Shown one piece after another: positions 19,344 to 27,056 of a stretch of DNA of 42,146 bases. Positions within the stretch are counted from its first letter, which is position 1; every line of letters begins with the position of its first letter. The translations under genes were made by a program, and so were the position numbers. Origin of the DNA: Chloroflexota bacterium (lineage in GTDB: Bacteria > Chloroflexota > Anaerolineae > Anaerolineales > Anaerolineaceae); the NCBI GenBank assembly GCA_021779955.1, contig JAJXZS010000016.1, positions 1-42,146 of the forward strand, given 5' to 3'. Under the pieces are notes generated by a model. That model was not told where the DNA came from, did not search any database, and saw nothing but the letters and a program-made list of their open reading frames with translations.

Positions 19344-19846
19344 CAGTCGAATCCAAGCAAGAGAACATCAAACCGGTCGGCGAAAAAAATGAGATCCATA
19401 AACCTCCGCTCACATTTCAGAAAGTGAGAACGGGGTTATTTATCGCTGCAGCCGGCTTTGTGATCTTTCTGGTGGGGGCGCGTCCTGCCCTTTTTGGGCT
19501 CGACCGGAGTCCCGTCGTGGGATTCATACAGATTGCCGTCATGCTCATCGGGATCGCGGTGATCTGTCTTGGCGGATACATCAACGTCAGGTCATTCTGG
19601 CGTGGCGAGCCGGTGAGCATTGCAGCAGATATCGGCATGCGCCTGGTCGCAACAGGTTATGTGATTGCCCTCTTTTCAGGCATGGCCGACGTGTTTGGCA
19701 TTGGGTCTCATCCCCTGCCCGGCGTACCTTACTTTGGCGTGTGGCAGGCGCGCGGCATGGAAATCGGCCTGGCTGTGATTGCCATTGGCCTGATCTTGAT
19801 GATGCCATTCGCCCGGCCGGCGCCAGCGCGCCCTAAACGTCACTAA
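19340..19846 (+). CDS. Unknown integral membrane protein
   Basis: 168 residues; family not recognised. After a hydrophilic N-terminus of about 28 residues come roughly four hydrophobic segments: about 33-49 (FIAAAGFVIFLVGARPAL region), 60-82 (GFIQIAVMLIGIAVICLGG), 95-115 (MRLVATGYVIALFSGM) and 138-156 (IGLAVIAIGLILMMPFA), then a basic tail. It is coupled by ATGA to the M19 dipeptidase. Its stop overlaps the stop of the convergent reductase gene. Confidence 0.75.
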   Translation: MTVESKQENIKPVGEKNEIHKPPLTFQKVRTGLFIAAAGFVIFLVGARPALFGLDRSPVVGFIQIAVMLIGIAVICLGGYINVRSFWRGEPVSIAADIGMRLVATGYVIALFSGMADVFGIGSHPLPGVPYFGVWQARGMEIGLAVIAIGLILMMPFARPAPARPKRH

Positions 19847-21195
19847 TCGTTCGCGGTCACCTGGTCGCTTAAAGCATTCAGCATCGCTTCATTTGTATCG
19901 AACTTGAACTCAGGTACGCCCAGGCGCTCTGCCCGGGCTTTTTCTGCCCGTTCCAGGACGCTTAGCATTCCCTTCTCCACAGGTTGATAACCCAGTTTGA
20001 GCAGCTCCGTTTTGACCGAATCAGGGTTCAGTCTGCCTGGGGTGCCTTTATCCTTGAGGTATTGGGCAATTGCAGCAGCGCATCGTACCCCGTCCCTTCG
20101 AGCGATCCCGACCACCCCGGTGCTGGCATTGCGCGACCATCCGGCCACGAACACTCCAGGCAGGTCTTCATTGGTTTTCGGGTCCATCACCTCGTAAGAT
20201 ACGCCCTCGATCGGATACTTCGGGTGCGGCGACTTGACGAACTCTGAACCGGTTACAGGCAAGCCCAGCGTTTCATCCACGCGGTCGCCAATCGCAAAAA
20301 CGACCGTGTCCACATCCATCATGCTATAGCTGCCCAGGCCCCTGGCTTTCACGTTCCCACCGTCCATCACGAGGGTGTTGTTTTCGAACTCCATCCCCTG
20401 CACCCCCATCTTTTCGTTGCCGTAGATGCGCACGGGAGAGAGCATGAAGCGCATGCGGAACCTGGTGTCAGATTCCTTTGGCAAACCTCTAGCCATGGCG
20501 TCGTCGATCATCCGGCGGGCGGCATTTGGATCCTGGCCAAGCGACTGCATCACCGGTGTTACACGCTTGATCTCGGCGTCGAAATCGTCCAGATCGATAT
20601 TGCGAACGAAAGACTCGATCTCCTTGTGGTCGAACTTGACCTCGCCGGGTCCGCGCCTGGCTACCGCTGTGACCTCGTCAATCTTGCGGTGATGGATCAG
20701 GAAGCGTGCCACATCCGCCATGACGTTCCCGACCCCGATGATCACTGCGCGTTTGCCGATCTTGAGGGGTATCTGGCTGTACGGAGGAAGATGATTGTAG
20801 TAATAGACAACCGTTTTGGCATGGTAGGAACCAGGCAGGTGCTCGCCCGGAATGCCAAGCCATTTGGTTCCCTGGGCGCCGCTGGTCACCAGGATCGCTG
20901 AAAACCCCATGCTGCGCAGACCGTCGAGCGTCAGCGGCTTGTCCTGGCCGATCGTCACATTACCATAGTAGTGAATATCTCCACACTGGATGATCTGACG
21001 GAATTGAGCTCGCAGTCCATCTTTCATCTTCAACTTGTCCGGGAAAATGCCGTATTCTGCCAGCCCTCCAGGCTTGATATCGCGGTTGAACAGAAAGACC
21101 TCTGCCCCGAGATTGCACAACTCGCGGGCTGCAAATAATCCTGCCGGTCCAGCGCCTACTACTGCAACGCTCCAGCCATCCGATCCTTCGGCCAT
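19843..21195 (-). CDS. FAD-dependent NAD(P) oxidoreductase, GltD/adrenodoxin-reductase (FprA) type
   Basis: 450 residues. FAD-binding VVGAGPAGLFAARELCNLG starts at residue 12; LAEYGIFPDKLKMK (45-58) is the segment seen in GltD and adrenodoxin reductases; the NADP site is VIIGVGNVMADVAR (151-164). RRGPGEVKFDHKEI and the late VFVAGWSRNASTGVVG match FprA-like ferredoxin-NADP reductases. Enzymes of this type pass electrons between NAD(P)H and ferredoxin or a glutamine-amidotransferase partner; none is adjacent, so the partner is unknown. A C-terminal extension of about 60 residues is mostly helical-looking. Start ATG 21195 has GGAGGAG. Confidence 0.85.
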   Translation of the reverse strand: MAEGSDGWSVAVVGAGPAGLFAARELCNLGAEVFLFNRDIKPGGLAEYGIFPDKLKMKDGLRAQFRQIIQCGDIHYYGNVTIGQDKPLTLDGLRSMGFSAILVTSGAQGTKWLGIPGEHLPGSYHAKTVVYYYNHLPPYSQIPLKIGKRAVIIGVGNVMADVARFLIHHRKIDEVTAVARRGPGEVKFDHKEIESFVRNIDLDDFDAEIKRVTPVMQSLGQDPNAARRMIDDAMARGLPKESDTRFRMRFMLSPVRIYGNEKMGVQGMEFENNTLVMDGGNVKARGLGSYSMMDVDTVVFAIGDRVDETLGLPVTGSEFVKSPHPKYPIEGVSYEVMDPKTNEDLPGVFVAGWSRNASTGVVGIARRDGVRCAAAIAQYLKDKGTPGRLNPDSVKTELLKLGYQPVEKGMLSVLERAEKARAERLGVPEFKFDTNEAMLNALSDQVTAND

Positions 21196-21260
21196 GTTAT
21201 TATCTCCTCCGCGTTATCTCAAATGAAGCTACATCTGAATCGTAATGTTTATTAGAGAAT

Positions 21261-21287
21261 ATTATATCTCGTCCCCTAGCTTCGCAA
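21261..21287 (-). promoter_or_regulatory. Candidate promoter of the reductase gene
   Basis: On the minus strand TTGCGA (21287-21282), a 15-bp spacer and TATAAT (21266-21261). The spacer is shorter than optimal. It is divergent from the M16 promoter. Confidence 0.42.
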
Positions 21288-21296
21288 GTTCGCTTA

Positions 21297-21305
21297 TGCT
21301 ATAGT
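21297..21305 (+). promoter_or_regulatory. Extended -10 promoter of the M16 peptidase operon
   Basis: TGC-TATAGT, an extended -10. Transcription would begin near 21312, which argues against an ATG at 21316 and for the start at 21355. Confidence 0.5.
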
Positions 21306-21354
21306 TACTGGAGGGATGCGGAACTTATCAACGATTGTTTCGCGAGGATGGAGT

Positions 21355-22638
21355 ATGGATCAGATTACCGAAGTAATGCTCGAAAATGGGATGAAAGTGC
21401 ATCTCAAGGAAATTCACACCGCGCCGATCATCAGCCATTGGGTCTGGTATCGAGTCGGTTCGCGCTACGAAACGCCGGGAAAGACGGGGATTTCTCACTG
21501 GGTGGAGCATATGCAATTCAAAGGCACGCCCCTCTTCCCCGCCGGAATACTCGATCGGGCGATTTCACGCGACGGCGGCGTCTGGAACGCGTTCACATAC
21601 ATGGATTGGACGACCTTCTTCGAGACCATGCCGGCTTCCAAAATTGACCTTGCCCTGCGGCTCGAATCGGATCGCATGGTCAACAGCCGCTACGATCCTG
21701 AAGAGGTGACCTCAGAACGCACCGTGGTCATTTCCGAACGCGAGGGCAGTGAAAACGAGCCGCTCTTCCGCCTGGAAGAAGCAGTGGAATCCGCAGCCTT
21801 CGAGAGCCACCCCTATCGCAATGAAGTTATCGGCAGCCTGGAAGACTTGCACGCCATTCAGCGCGACGACCTCTATGCTCACTACCGCAAATACTACAAC
21901 CCATCGAATGCTGTGCTTGCCATCGCCGGCGATTTCGACACACCAACGATGCTCAACCGCATACGCGAAGTCTACAGCAAGATCCCGGGCTCGCCGGTTC
22001 CGCCACTGGCCATCCCGCGCGAAGCGCCGCTCAAAGCTGAAAAGCGGATCGAAGTCCACGGACCGGGCGAGACCACCTATCTTGATGTGGCCTACCGCGC
22101 TCCTGCAGCGTCAGACCCGGCGTTCTTTATCCTTTCGGTGCTCGACAGCCTGCTGACAGGGCCATCGAGCCTGAACATGTTCGGCGGGGGCGGCATCTCG
22201 AACAAGACCAGCCGTCTCTACCGGGCCCTGGTCGAAAAAGAGCTTGCCATTTCGGTCAGCGGCGGACTGCAAGCCACTTTTGACCCCTACCTCTATGCCA
22301 TTTCAGTCACAGGACGGCCGGATGTCGACCCCGACCTTGTGGTTTCGCGCATCGATGAAGAAATCGAGCGCCTCCAAAACACCCTGGTCCCGCAGGAAGA
22401 GATCGATAGGGCAGTCAAGCAGGCGCGCGCGCTCTTCGCTTATGGAAGTGAAAACATCACAAATCAAGGTTTCTGGTTGGGATATACCGAAATGTTCGAC
22501 ACGTACACCTGGTTCAGCGAATACGTGACAAGGTTGCAGGCTGTGACGCCCGAGATGGTTCGCCATGCGGCGCAAACCATGCTCAATCGTTCGGCTCGAG
22601 TTGTGGGCATCTACCTTCCCGAAGGGAGCGAGTCATGA
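21355..22638 (+). CDS. M16 family zinc peptidase (catalytic subunit)
   Basis: 427 residues from ATG 21355, which has GAGG 7 nt upstream and starts at the conserved first strand (VMLENGMKVHLKE). The inverted zinc motif H48-W-V-E51-H52 is intact. FRLEEAVESAAFESHPYRNEV and the R/Y region NSRYDPEEVTSERTVV fit insulinase-like M16B enzymes, which degrade peptides inside a chamber. A long frame extension to ATG 21316 is less likely. The next gene encodes a homologue without the zinc motif, overlapping by four bases, so the two should form a heterodimer. Confidence 0.92.
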   Translation: MDQITEVMLENGMKVHLKEIHTAPIISHWVWYRVGSRYETPGKTGISHWVEHMQFKGTPLFPAGILDRAISRDGGVWNAFTYMDWTTFFETMPASKIDLALRLESDRMVNSRYDPEEVTSERTVVISEREGSENEPLFRLEEAVESAAFESHPYRNEVIGSLEDLHAIQRDDLYAHYRKYYNPSNAVLAIAGDFDTPTMLNRIREVYSKIPGSPVPPLAIPREAPLKAEKRIEVHGPGETTYLDVAYRAPAASDPAFFILSVLDSLLTGPSSLNMFGGGGISNKTSRLYRALVEKELAISVSGGLQATFDPYLYAISVTGRPDVDPDLVVSRIDEEIERLQNTLVPQEEIDRAVKQARALFAYGSENITNQGFWLGYTEMFDTYTWFSEYVTRLQAVTPEMVRHAAQTMLNRSARVVGIYLPEGSES

Positions 22639-23939
22639 ACAAGTTCAGCGATATCAAAATCAGCTCGTTACCCGGGCCCCAGGATATTCACCGCAAAGTA
22701 CTGTCGAACGGCATCGTCATTCTCACCCGGGAGAACTTCCAGAGCCCGTCTGTGGTGCTTTCCGGCTTGCTTGGGGCAGGCAGCCTCTTCGATTCGAAGG
22801 AAAAGCTCGGCCTGGCTTATTTCACCAGCATGGCGCTGATGCGTGGCACCCGGTCCATGGATTTTCAGACCCTCTACAACCGCCTTGAATCGGCCGGGGC
22901 AAGCCTCGGTTTTGCTGCCAGCGTGCACAACACCAATTTCGGCGGGAAGGCGCTTTCTGAAGATCTTCCATTGTTGATTTCAACCCTGGCAGATTGCCTG
23001 CTTCATCCCGTGTTCCCGGACGTCTACATCACACGGTTGAGGGCTCAAATCATCAGCGGTCTTACCATCCGCGCCCAGGACACGGGCGAAATGGCAGCTT
23101 TGACCTTCGACCGCATCCTCTTTGGCGATCATCCATATGCGCGCCCCGAAGACGGCTTCATCGAAACGGTGCAGGGCATCACCCGTGACGATCTGGTCGG
23201 CTTCCACCAGTCTCACTATGGCCCCGAGAACCTGGTCATCGTGGTTGTCGGCGCTGTTACACCAGAGGAAGTCTTCGGGCTTGTCGAGAAGGAATTGGGC
23301 GGGTGGAAGAACCCTGCTCTCGCATCGGCGCCTTCTCTCCCGCAGATACCGCACCTCCCCAACTCAGTTCGCGAGCACGTCGAAATCGCAGGCAAAAGCC
23401 AGACCAACCTGGTTATGGGCACGCTCGGTCCGAAGCGTAACGCCCCCGAATATCTCGCTGCGACGCTAGGCAATAACATCCTCGGACAATTCGGCATGAT
23501 GGGCCGCATCGGAGATGCCGTTCGCGAAAAGGCAGGCCTGGCTTACTACGCCTCAACTTCGCTGAACTCCTGGATCGAAAGCGGCAGTTGGGAAGTCTCG
23601 GCAGGCGTCAACCCCGTCAACCTCGAGAAGGCAATCCAGTTGATTATCCAGGAATTACATCGCTTCACAAGCGAACCCGTCAGCCAGAATGAGCTCGAAG
23701 ACGGACAGGACAACTTTATCGGCAGGCTGCCTTTGAGTCTCGAATCGAACGCGGGCGTTGCGAATTCCATCCTCAATCTCGAACGCTTCAACCTCGGCCT
23801 CGATTATCTGCAGAAATACCCCGAACGGATTATGCAGATCACACCCGAAGAGATCCTCAAGACCGCTCAGATGCACATCGATCCAGGGAAATTGGCCATC
23901 GTCAGCGCCGGAACGGAATCGAAAGTGGAAGACGCATGA
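22635..23939 (+). CDS. M16 family protein, non-catalytic partner subunit
   Basis: 434 residues with the M16 fold (VLSNGIVILTRENFQSPSVV, then LGAGSLFDSKEKLGLAYF). At the place of HxxEH it has LAYFTSMAL, so the zinc ligands and catalytic Glu are missing. The C-terminal half keeps the substrate-binding R/Y-type region (GDAVREKAGLAYYASTSLN). Paired active and inactive M16B subunits are well known, as in mitochondrial processing peptidase and bacterial heterodimers. ATGA overlap with the catalytic gene; the next gene, acpS, overlaps its stop. Confidence 0.9.
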   Translation: MNKFSDIKISSLPGPQDIHRKVLSNGIVILTRENFQSPSVVLSGLLGAGSLFDSKEKLGLAYFTSMALMRGTRSMDFQTLYNRLESAGASLGFAASVHNTNFGGKALSEDLPLLISTLADCLLHPVFPDVYITRLRAQIISGLTIRAQDTGEMAALTFDRILFGDHPYARPEDGFIETVQGITRDDLVGFHQSHYGPENLVIVVVGAVTPEEVFGLVEKELGGWKNPALASAPSLPQIPHLPNSVREHVEIAGKSQTNLVMGTLGPKRNAPEYLAATLGNNILGQFGMMGRIGDAVREKAGLAYYASTSLNSWIESGSWEVSAGVNPVNLEKAIQLIIQELHRFTSEPVSQNELEDGQDNFIGRLPLSLESNAGVANSILNLERFNLGLDYLQKYPERIMQITPEEILKTAQMHIDPGKLAIVSAGTESKVEDA

Positions 23940-24313
23940 CCTCGCGAGTGGCAAGCGGTATCGACATCGTTGAGATCGAGCGTTTCTCTTTGGTCGATCC
24001 CGCCATCCGGCGCCGATTCATCAACCGGGTCTTCACGCCCGCCGAGCAGGTTGAATGCGCTGGCATCGACGAACACTTCGCGGGTAAATTTGCAGCCAAG
24101 GAAGCAGTTTCCAAGGCTTTGGGCAGCGGCATTGGCAAGGTGAGCTGGCAAGACATCGTTATCACCAAGGACCCTTGGGGTCAGCCCACTGTGACACTCA
24201 ATCGCGCAGCCGCACAAATTGCCGATGCCCTTCATCTGACGGATTGGTCGGTTTCGATCACCCATACGCGCAAGATCGCGGCAGCCGTGGCAGTTGCGGT
24301 CTCATCCAAATAG
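23936..24313 (+). CDS. acpS: Holo-[acyl-carrier-protein] synthase
   Basis: 125 residues, the normal AcpS length. It transfers 4'-phosphopantetheine from CoA to acyl carrier protein. The Mg-binding Asp lies in ASGIDIVEIERF near the start (D10) and the second signature is KFAAKEAVSKALG (about 51-63). The C-terminus WSVSITHTRKIAAAVAVA is typical. ATGA overlap with the upstream M16 subunit, so it is translated from the same message. Confidence 0.95.
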   Translation: MTSRVASGIDIVEIERFSLVDPAIRRRFINRVFTPAEQVECAGIDEHFAGKFAAKEAVSKALGSGIGKVSWQDIVITKDPWGQPTVTLNRAAAQIADALHLTDWSVSITHTRKIAAAVAVAVSSK

Positions 24314-24322
24314 AAGAGTGGG

Positions 24323-24988
24323 ATGGCAGGCAAACTTCACATCCTCGGCTTGAGCGACATCGAAATTGGGTTCATCTATAGCCCAATGGTGGCCGAGCGC
24401 TTCCAAAATATCGACCTCATCATCAGTTGCGGCGACCTGCCGTACTACTACCTCGAATACATCGTGAGCATGCTCAACGTGCCCATGTATTACGTCCGTG
24501 GCAACCATGCCAGCGTAGTCGAGATCACAACGGCAGGTGAGCGCACAAGTCCATGGGGCGCCACCGACCTGCACCAGAGGGTCATCGAAGATGACACAGG
24601 CATCCTTCTTGCCGGCCTGGAAGGCAGCCTCCAATATAATCTGGGGGCTTATCAATACTCGCAGAACCAATATTGGTTCAAAGTGTTTAGATTGGTACCG
24701 AAGCTGATCATCAACAAGCTTCGCTTTGGCCGCTACCTGGATATTTTCGTTTCGCATGCCCCGCCCTGGCATATCCACGACGAATCCGACAGGCCGCACC
24801 AGGGCATCAAGGCGTTCAACTGGCTGATCGATGTGTTCCAGCCCACTTATGCGCTGCACGGACACATCCATCTTTATCGCAGCGACGCCGTCACGGTCAC
24901 CCAGGTGAAACAAACCAGGGTGGTCAATGTTTTTGGCTTCAAGGAGCTCGAAATAGATACCCCGGCAACGCGTTCCCGGGAGAGATAG
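24323..24988 (+). CDS. Calcineurin-like metallophosphoesterase
   Basis: 221 residues. Di-metal motifs in order: D12 in GLSDIEIG, GD at 37-38 (ISCGDLPYY), GNH at 60-62 (VRGNHAS), SHAPPW near 151, and HGHIH near 184. The first motif reads D-I-E where the family usually has D-x-H, so one metal ligand is altered. The substrate is unknown. It follows acpS by 9 nt and precedes the ParB-like gene by 8 nt. Confidence 0.85.
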   Translation: MAGKLHILGLSDIEIGFIYSPMVAERFQNIDLIISCGDLPYYYLEYIVSMLNVPMYYVRGNHASVVEITTAGERTSPWGATDLHQRVIEDDTGILLAGLEGSLQYNLGAYQYSQNQYWFKVFRLVPKLIINKLRFGRYLDIFVSHAPPWHIHDESDRPHQGIKAFNWLIDVFQPTYALHGHIHLYRSDAVTVTQVKQTRVVNVFGFKELEIDTPATRSRER

Positions 24989-24996
24989 AGGTTCTC

Positions 24997-25932
24997 ATGT
25001 CCGATTCGAATCCAGATCATTCTTCGAGCTTCTACACACAGCACTCGAAGGAAGATTTTTCCCGAGCTTATTGGAAAGGTTTCTGGCGCTCCATCATCAG
25101 TTGGCTGCGCCGTTCAGACAATGAACTGTTGCCATTCGACGAAGTTCGCAAACGCATTCCCATGCGCGGACAGCATTATCGCGGTCTGCAGCAGATCGAA
25201 ACCGATAAAGTCATCGGCTCGGAAAGCCGCTTCAACGACTTCGACCGCGCCTTCCTGCCGCGTCAGACCAACACACGCAATCGCTGGGAAAGCATCGACC
25301 GCGCCTACTTCGAAGATGTGATCCTGCCTCCCATCGATGTATACAAGGTGGGCAAAGTGTACTTCGTCAAGGATGGAAATCACCGCGTCTCGGTGGCCCG
25401 CGAACGCGGTCAGGCCTACATGGACGCCTACGTGGTCGAGATCGACATCCCGGGCAAGCTCGACGAGACCGTCAACATCCACAGCCTGATCGAAATGCAG
25501 GAATACAACCAGTTCCTCGAGACCACCCATCTCGAGGAGCTGTTTCCTGAAGAAAGTTTCAAATTCTCGGTTCCAGGCCAATATGAGAAGGTGCTCGAGC
25601 ACATCAACGTCCACCGGTACTACATGGGCATGCAAAAGGGCCGCCCCATCAGCGACCAGGAAGCTGTCATTGGCTGGTACCGCGATGTCTACCGCCCGCT
25701 GATCAAGATCATCCGCAGACGCGACATCCTCAAAGAATTCCCTCACCGCACCGAAATGGACCTGTATTTATGGATCATCGAACACCGCTATTATCTCAGT
25801 GAAGAACACGAGCGCCCTGTGAGCCTGGAAGCCGCGGCATCCAATTTCGCCAGTCAGTTCTCCGAGCGGCGCTTTCCGCAAATTCGCAATGCCTGGAATT
25901 CATTCAAAAGCATCTTCAGTCGTCGCAAATGA
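24997..25932 (+). CDS. ParB/Srx-like-fold protein of unknown role
   Basis: 311 residues. The segment ILPPIDVYKVGKVYFVKDG followed by NHRVSVARERG (about 110-138) matches the ParB/sulfiredoxin-like motif (xDGxHRxxAxxxxG) found in DUF4032-like and ParB-annotated proteins of Chloroflexota and actinobacteria. There is no recognisable helix-turn-helix of a true ParB and no parA nearby, so a role in chromosome partition is doubtful. The C-terminal half is rich in charged and aromatic residues. It is the last gene of the M16-acpS operon, closed by the terminator at 25947-25970. Confidence 0.7.
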   Translation: MSDSNPDHSSSFYTQHSKEDFSRAYWKGFWRSIISWLRRSDNELLPFDEVRKRIPMRGQHYRGLQQIETDKVIGSESRFNDFDRAFLPRQTNTRNRWESIDRAYFEDVILPPIDVYKVGKVYFVKDGNHRVSVARERGQAYMDAYVVEIDIPGKLDETVNIHSLIEMQEYNQFLETTHLEELFPEESFKFSVPGQYEKVLEHINVHRYYMGMQKGRPISDQEAVIGWYRDVYRPLIKIIRRRDILKEFPHRTEMDLYLWIIEHRYYLSEEHERPVSLEAAASNFASQFSERRFPQIRNAWNSFKSIFSRRK

Positions 25933-25946
25933 ATTCGTCGCGATAA

Positions 25947-25970
25947 AAAAGCCGCCTGATGGCGGCTTTT
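25947..25970 (+). terminator. Intrinsic terminator (can act in both directions)
   Basis: A perfect 10-bp stem, AAAAGCCGCC and GGCGGCTTTT, with a TGAT loop. It lies between the plus-strand ParB-like gene and the convergent small minus-strand gene. Confidence 0.85.
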
Positions 25971-25995
25971 GACTCAATTCGAATTTCCTGATGAA

Positions 25996-26232
25996 TTATC
26001 CTGTGTGTGCCAGCTTGACCCCCAGCCACAGGTGATTCGGCAATATCATCTGGTTCGTATACACCTCAACACCGGCGCTCTTCGGCAGCTTGCCGTTCAT
26101 CGCCGCCGGATTGACATAGCACAGATCCGGTTTTTGACCGTATTTCTTCTGGTAATACTCGGTTGCCCGCTGGATCTTGGCCACCAGGTCAGATTTGGGA
26201 TCGTTATCGAACCACAGCATTCCGGTGCTCAT
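25996..26232 (-). CDS. Small unknown protein behind a LexA-box promoter
   Basis: 78 residues from the ATG at 26232 (MSTGMLWFDNDP), which has GGAG 6-7 nt upstream. An ATG at 26244 would add MEIL and also has GAGG upstream, so the start is not settled. The protein is soluble, with no signal peptide. Visible segments are GMLWFDNDPKSDLVAKIQ, a Tyr/Lys-rich helix ATEYYQKKYGQKPDLCYV and a C-terminal MILPNHLWLGVK. I recall similar unnamed proteins in Anaerolineae but no function. Its promoter has perfect -35 and -10 boxes with a GAACN4GTTC operator in the spacer, pointing to DNA-damage control. It ends near the shared terminator. Confidence 0.75.
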   Translation of the reverse strand: MSTGMLWFDNDPKSDLVAKIQRATEYYQKKYGQKPDLCYVNPAAMNGKLPKSAGVEVYTNQMILPNHLWLGVKLAHTG

Positions 26233-26304
26233 CAATATCTCCATATGAACCTCGTACTTGACCGTTCTTGAATGTTTTCATCATAGGCTTAATGTTCTAG
26301 TTTG

Positions 26305-26334
26305 ATTATAGAACATAAGTTCTTTTTTTGTCAA
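26305..26334 (-). promoter_or_regulatory. Perfect-consensus promoter of the small unknown gene
   Basis: On the minus strand TTGACA (26334-26329), an 18-bp spacer and TATAAT (26310-26305). Both hexamers are perfect matches to consensus. Transcription would start near 26298, giving a leader of about 55-65 nt. Confidence 0.82.
26310..26323. promoter_or_regulatory. LexA/DinR-type SOS box inside the promoter spacer
   Basis: AGAACATAAGTTCT fits the Gram-positive SOS consensus GAACN4GTTC with dyad symmetry. It lies between the -35 and -10 boxes, where LexA would block RNA polymerase. A further GTTC half-site at 26294-26297 makes a second dyad (ATGTTCTA 26292-26299 with TAGAACAT 26309-26316) spanning the -10. 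Confidence 0.7.
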
Positions 26335-26477
26335 GTGCGAGTTTATGCTTCTTTTTATGCAATTTTCGGGCCAGGCCGGGCTGCAGTAGCTTTTTTTGCC
26401 GATTTAAGGTATCCTTAATTTCGTTTTGAGACCCAAACTCACTCATTTCTTATAACTCCCATTCTTCTGGAGGTAGC

Positions 26478-27038
26478 ATGATTAAGGAATCGATCAAGGA
26501 AGCCGAAGTCCGCATGAAAGGAGCCATCACTTCACTCGAGGAAGATTTGACCGGCATTCGCACCGGCCGGGCAACGCCTGCGTTAATTGAAAAGCTCCAG
26601 ATCGAATACTACGGAACGCAAACTTCGTTGATGCAGCTCGCTTCGATCTCAGTGCCCGAAGCCCGCACTCTTCTCATCCGGCCTTTCGATCCCTCTTCAC
26701 TGAAAGCCATCGAGAAAGCCATCCTCGCCTCTGATCTCGGCCTCACCCCGAACAATGACGGTAAAGTCATTCGTCTCAACCTGCCTCCGTTGAACGAGGA
26801 ACGCCGCCGCGAGCTGGTCAAAGTGGTGCATGCGCGTCTCGAAGAATGTCGCATTGCCATCCGCAATATCCGCCGCGATATCATCAAAGATCTCAAAGAC
26901 TTCGAGAAAGAAAAGCTGATCTCGGAAGACGACCTCGAAACAGCTGAAGATGAACTGCAAAAGCTGACCGAACGCATGGCCACCGAGGAAGTCGAAAAGA
27001 TTGGGGAGAAAAAGGAAAAGGAGATCATGGAAGTGTAG
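26478..27038 (+). CDS. frr: Ribosome recycling factor
   Basis: 186 residues, the exact usual length. RRF with EF-G splits the post-termination ribosome. Signatures: EEDLTGIRTGRATPALIEKL at 21-40, SISVPEARTLLIRPFD, and the C-terminal helix segment EERRRELVKVVHARLEE. GGAGG lies 9 nt before the ATG. A short inverted repeat (TTAAGG-TAT-CCTTAA, 26404-26418) lies upstream and may mark the control region. It is followed by uppS and cdsA, the common order, but pyrH is about 13 kb away. Confidence 0.97.
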   Translation: MIKESIKEAEVRMKGAITSLEEDLTGIRTGRATPALIEKLQIEYYGTQTSLMQLASISVPEARTLLIRPFDPSSLKAIEKAILASDLGLTPNNDGKVIRLNLPPLNEERRRELVKVVHARLEECRIAIRNIRRDIIKDLKDFEKEKLISEDDLETAEDELQKLTERMATEEVEKIGEKKEKEIMEV

Positions 27039-27056
27039 TTTGGCTTCCAATCAGGC

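Noticed and set aside
21316-21354. Upstream ATG extension of the first M16 peptidase
   Set aside because: It lies about 4 nt after the predicted transcription start, lacks a ribosome site, and adds residues before the conserved first strand.
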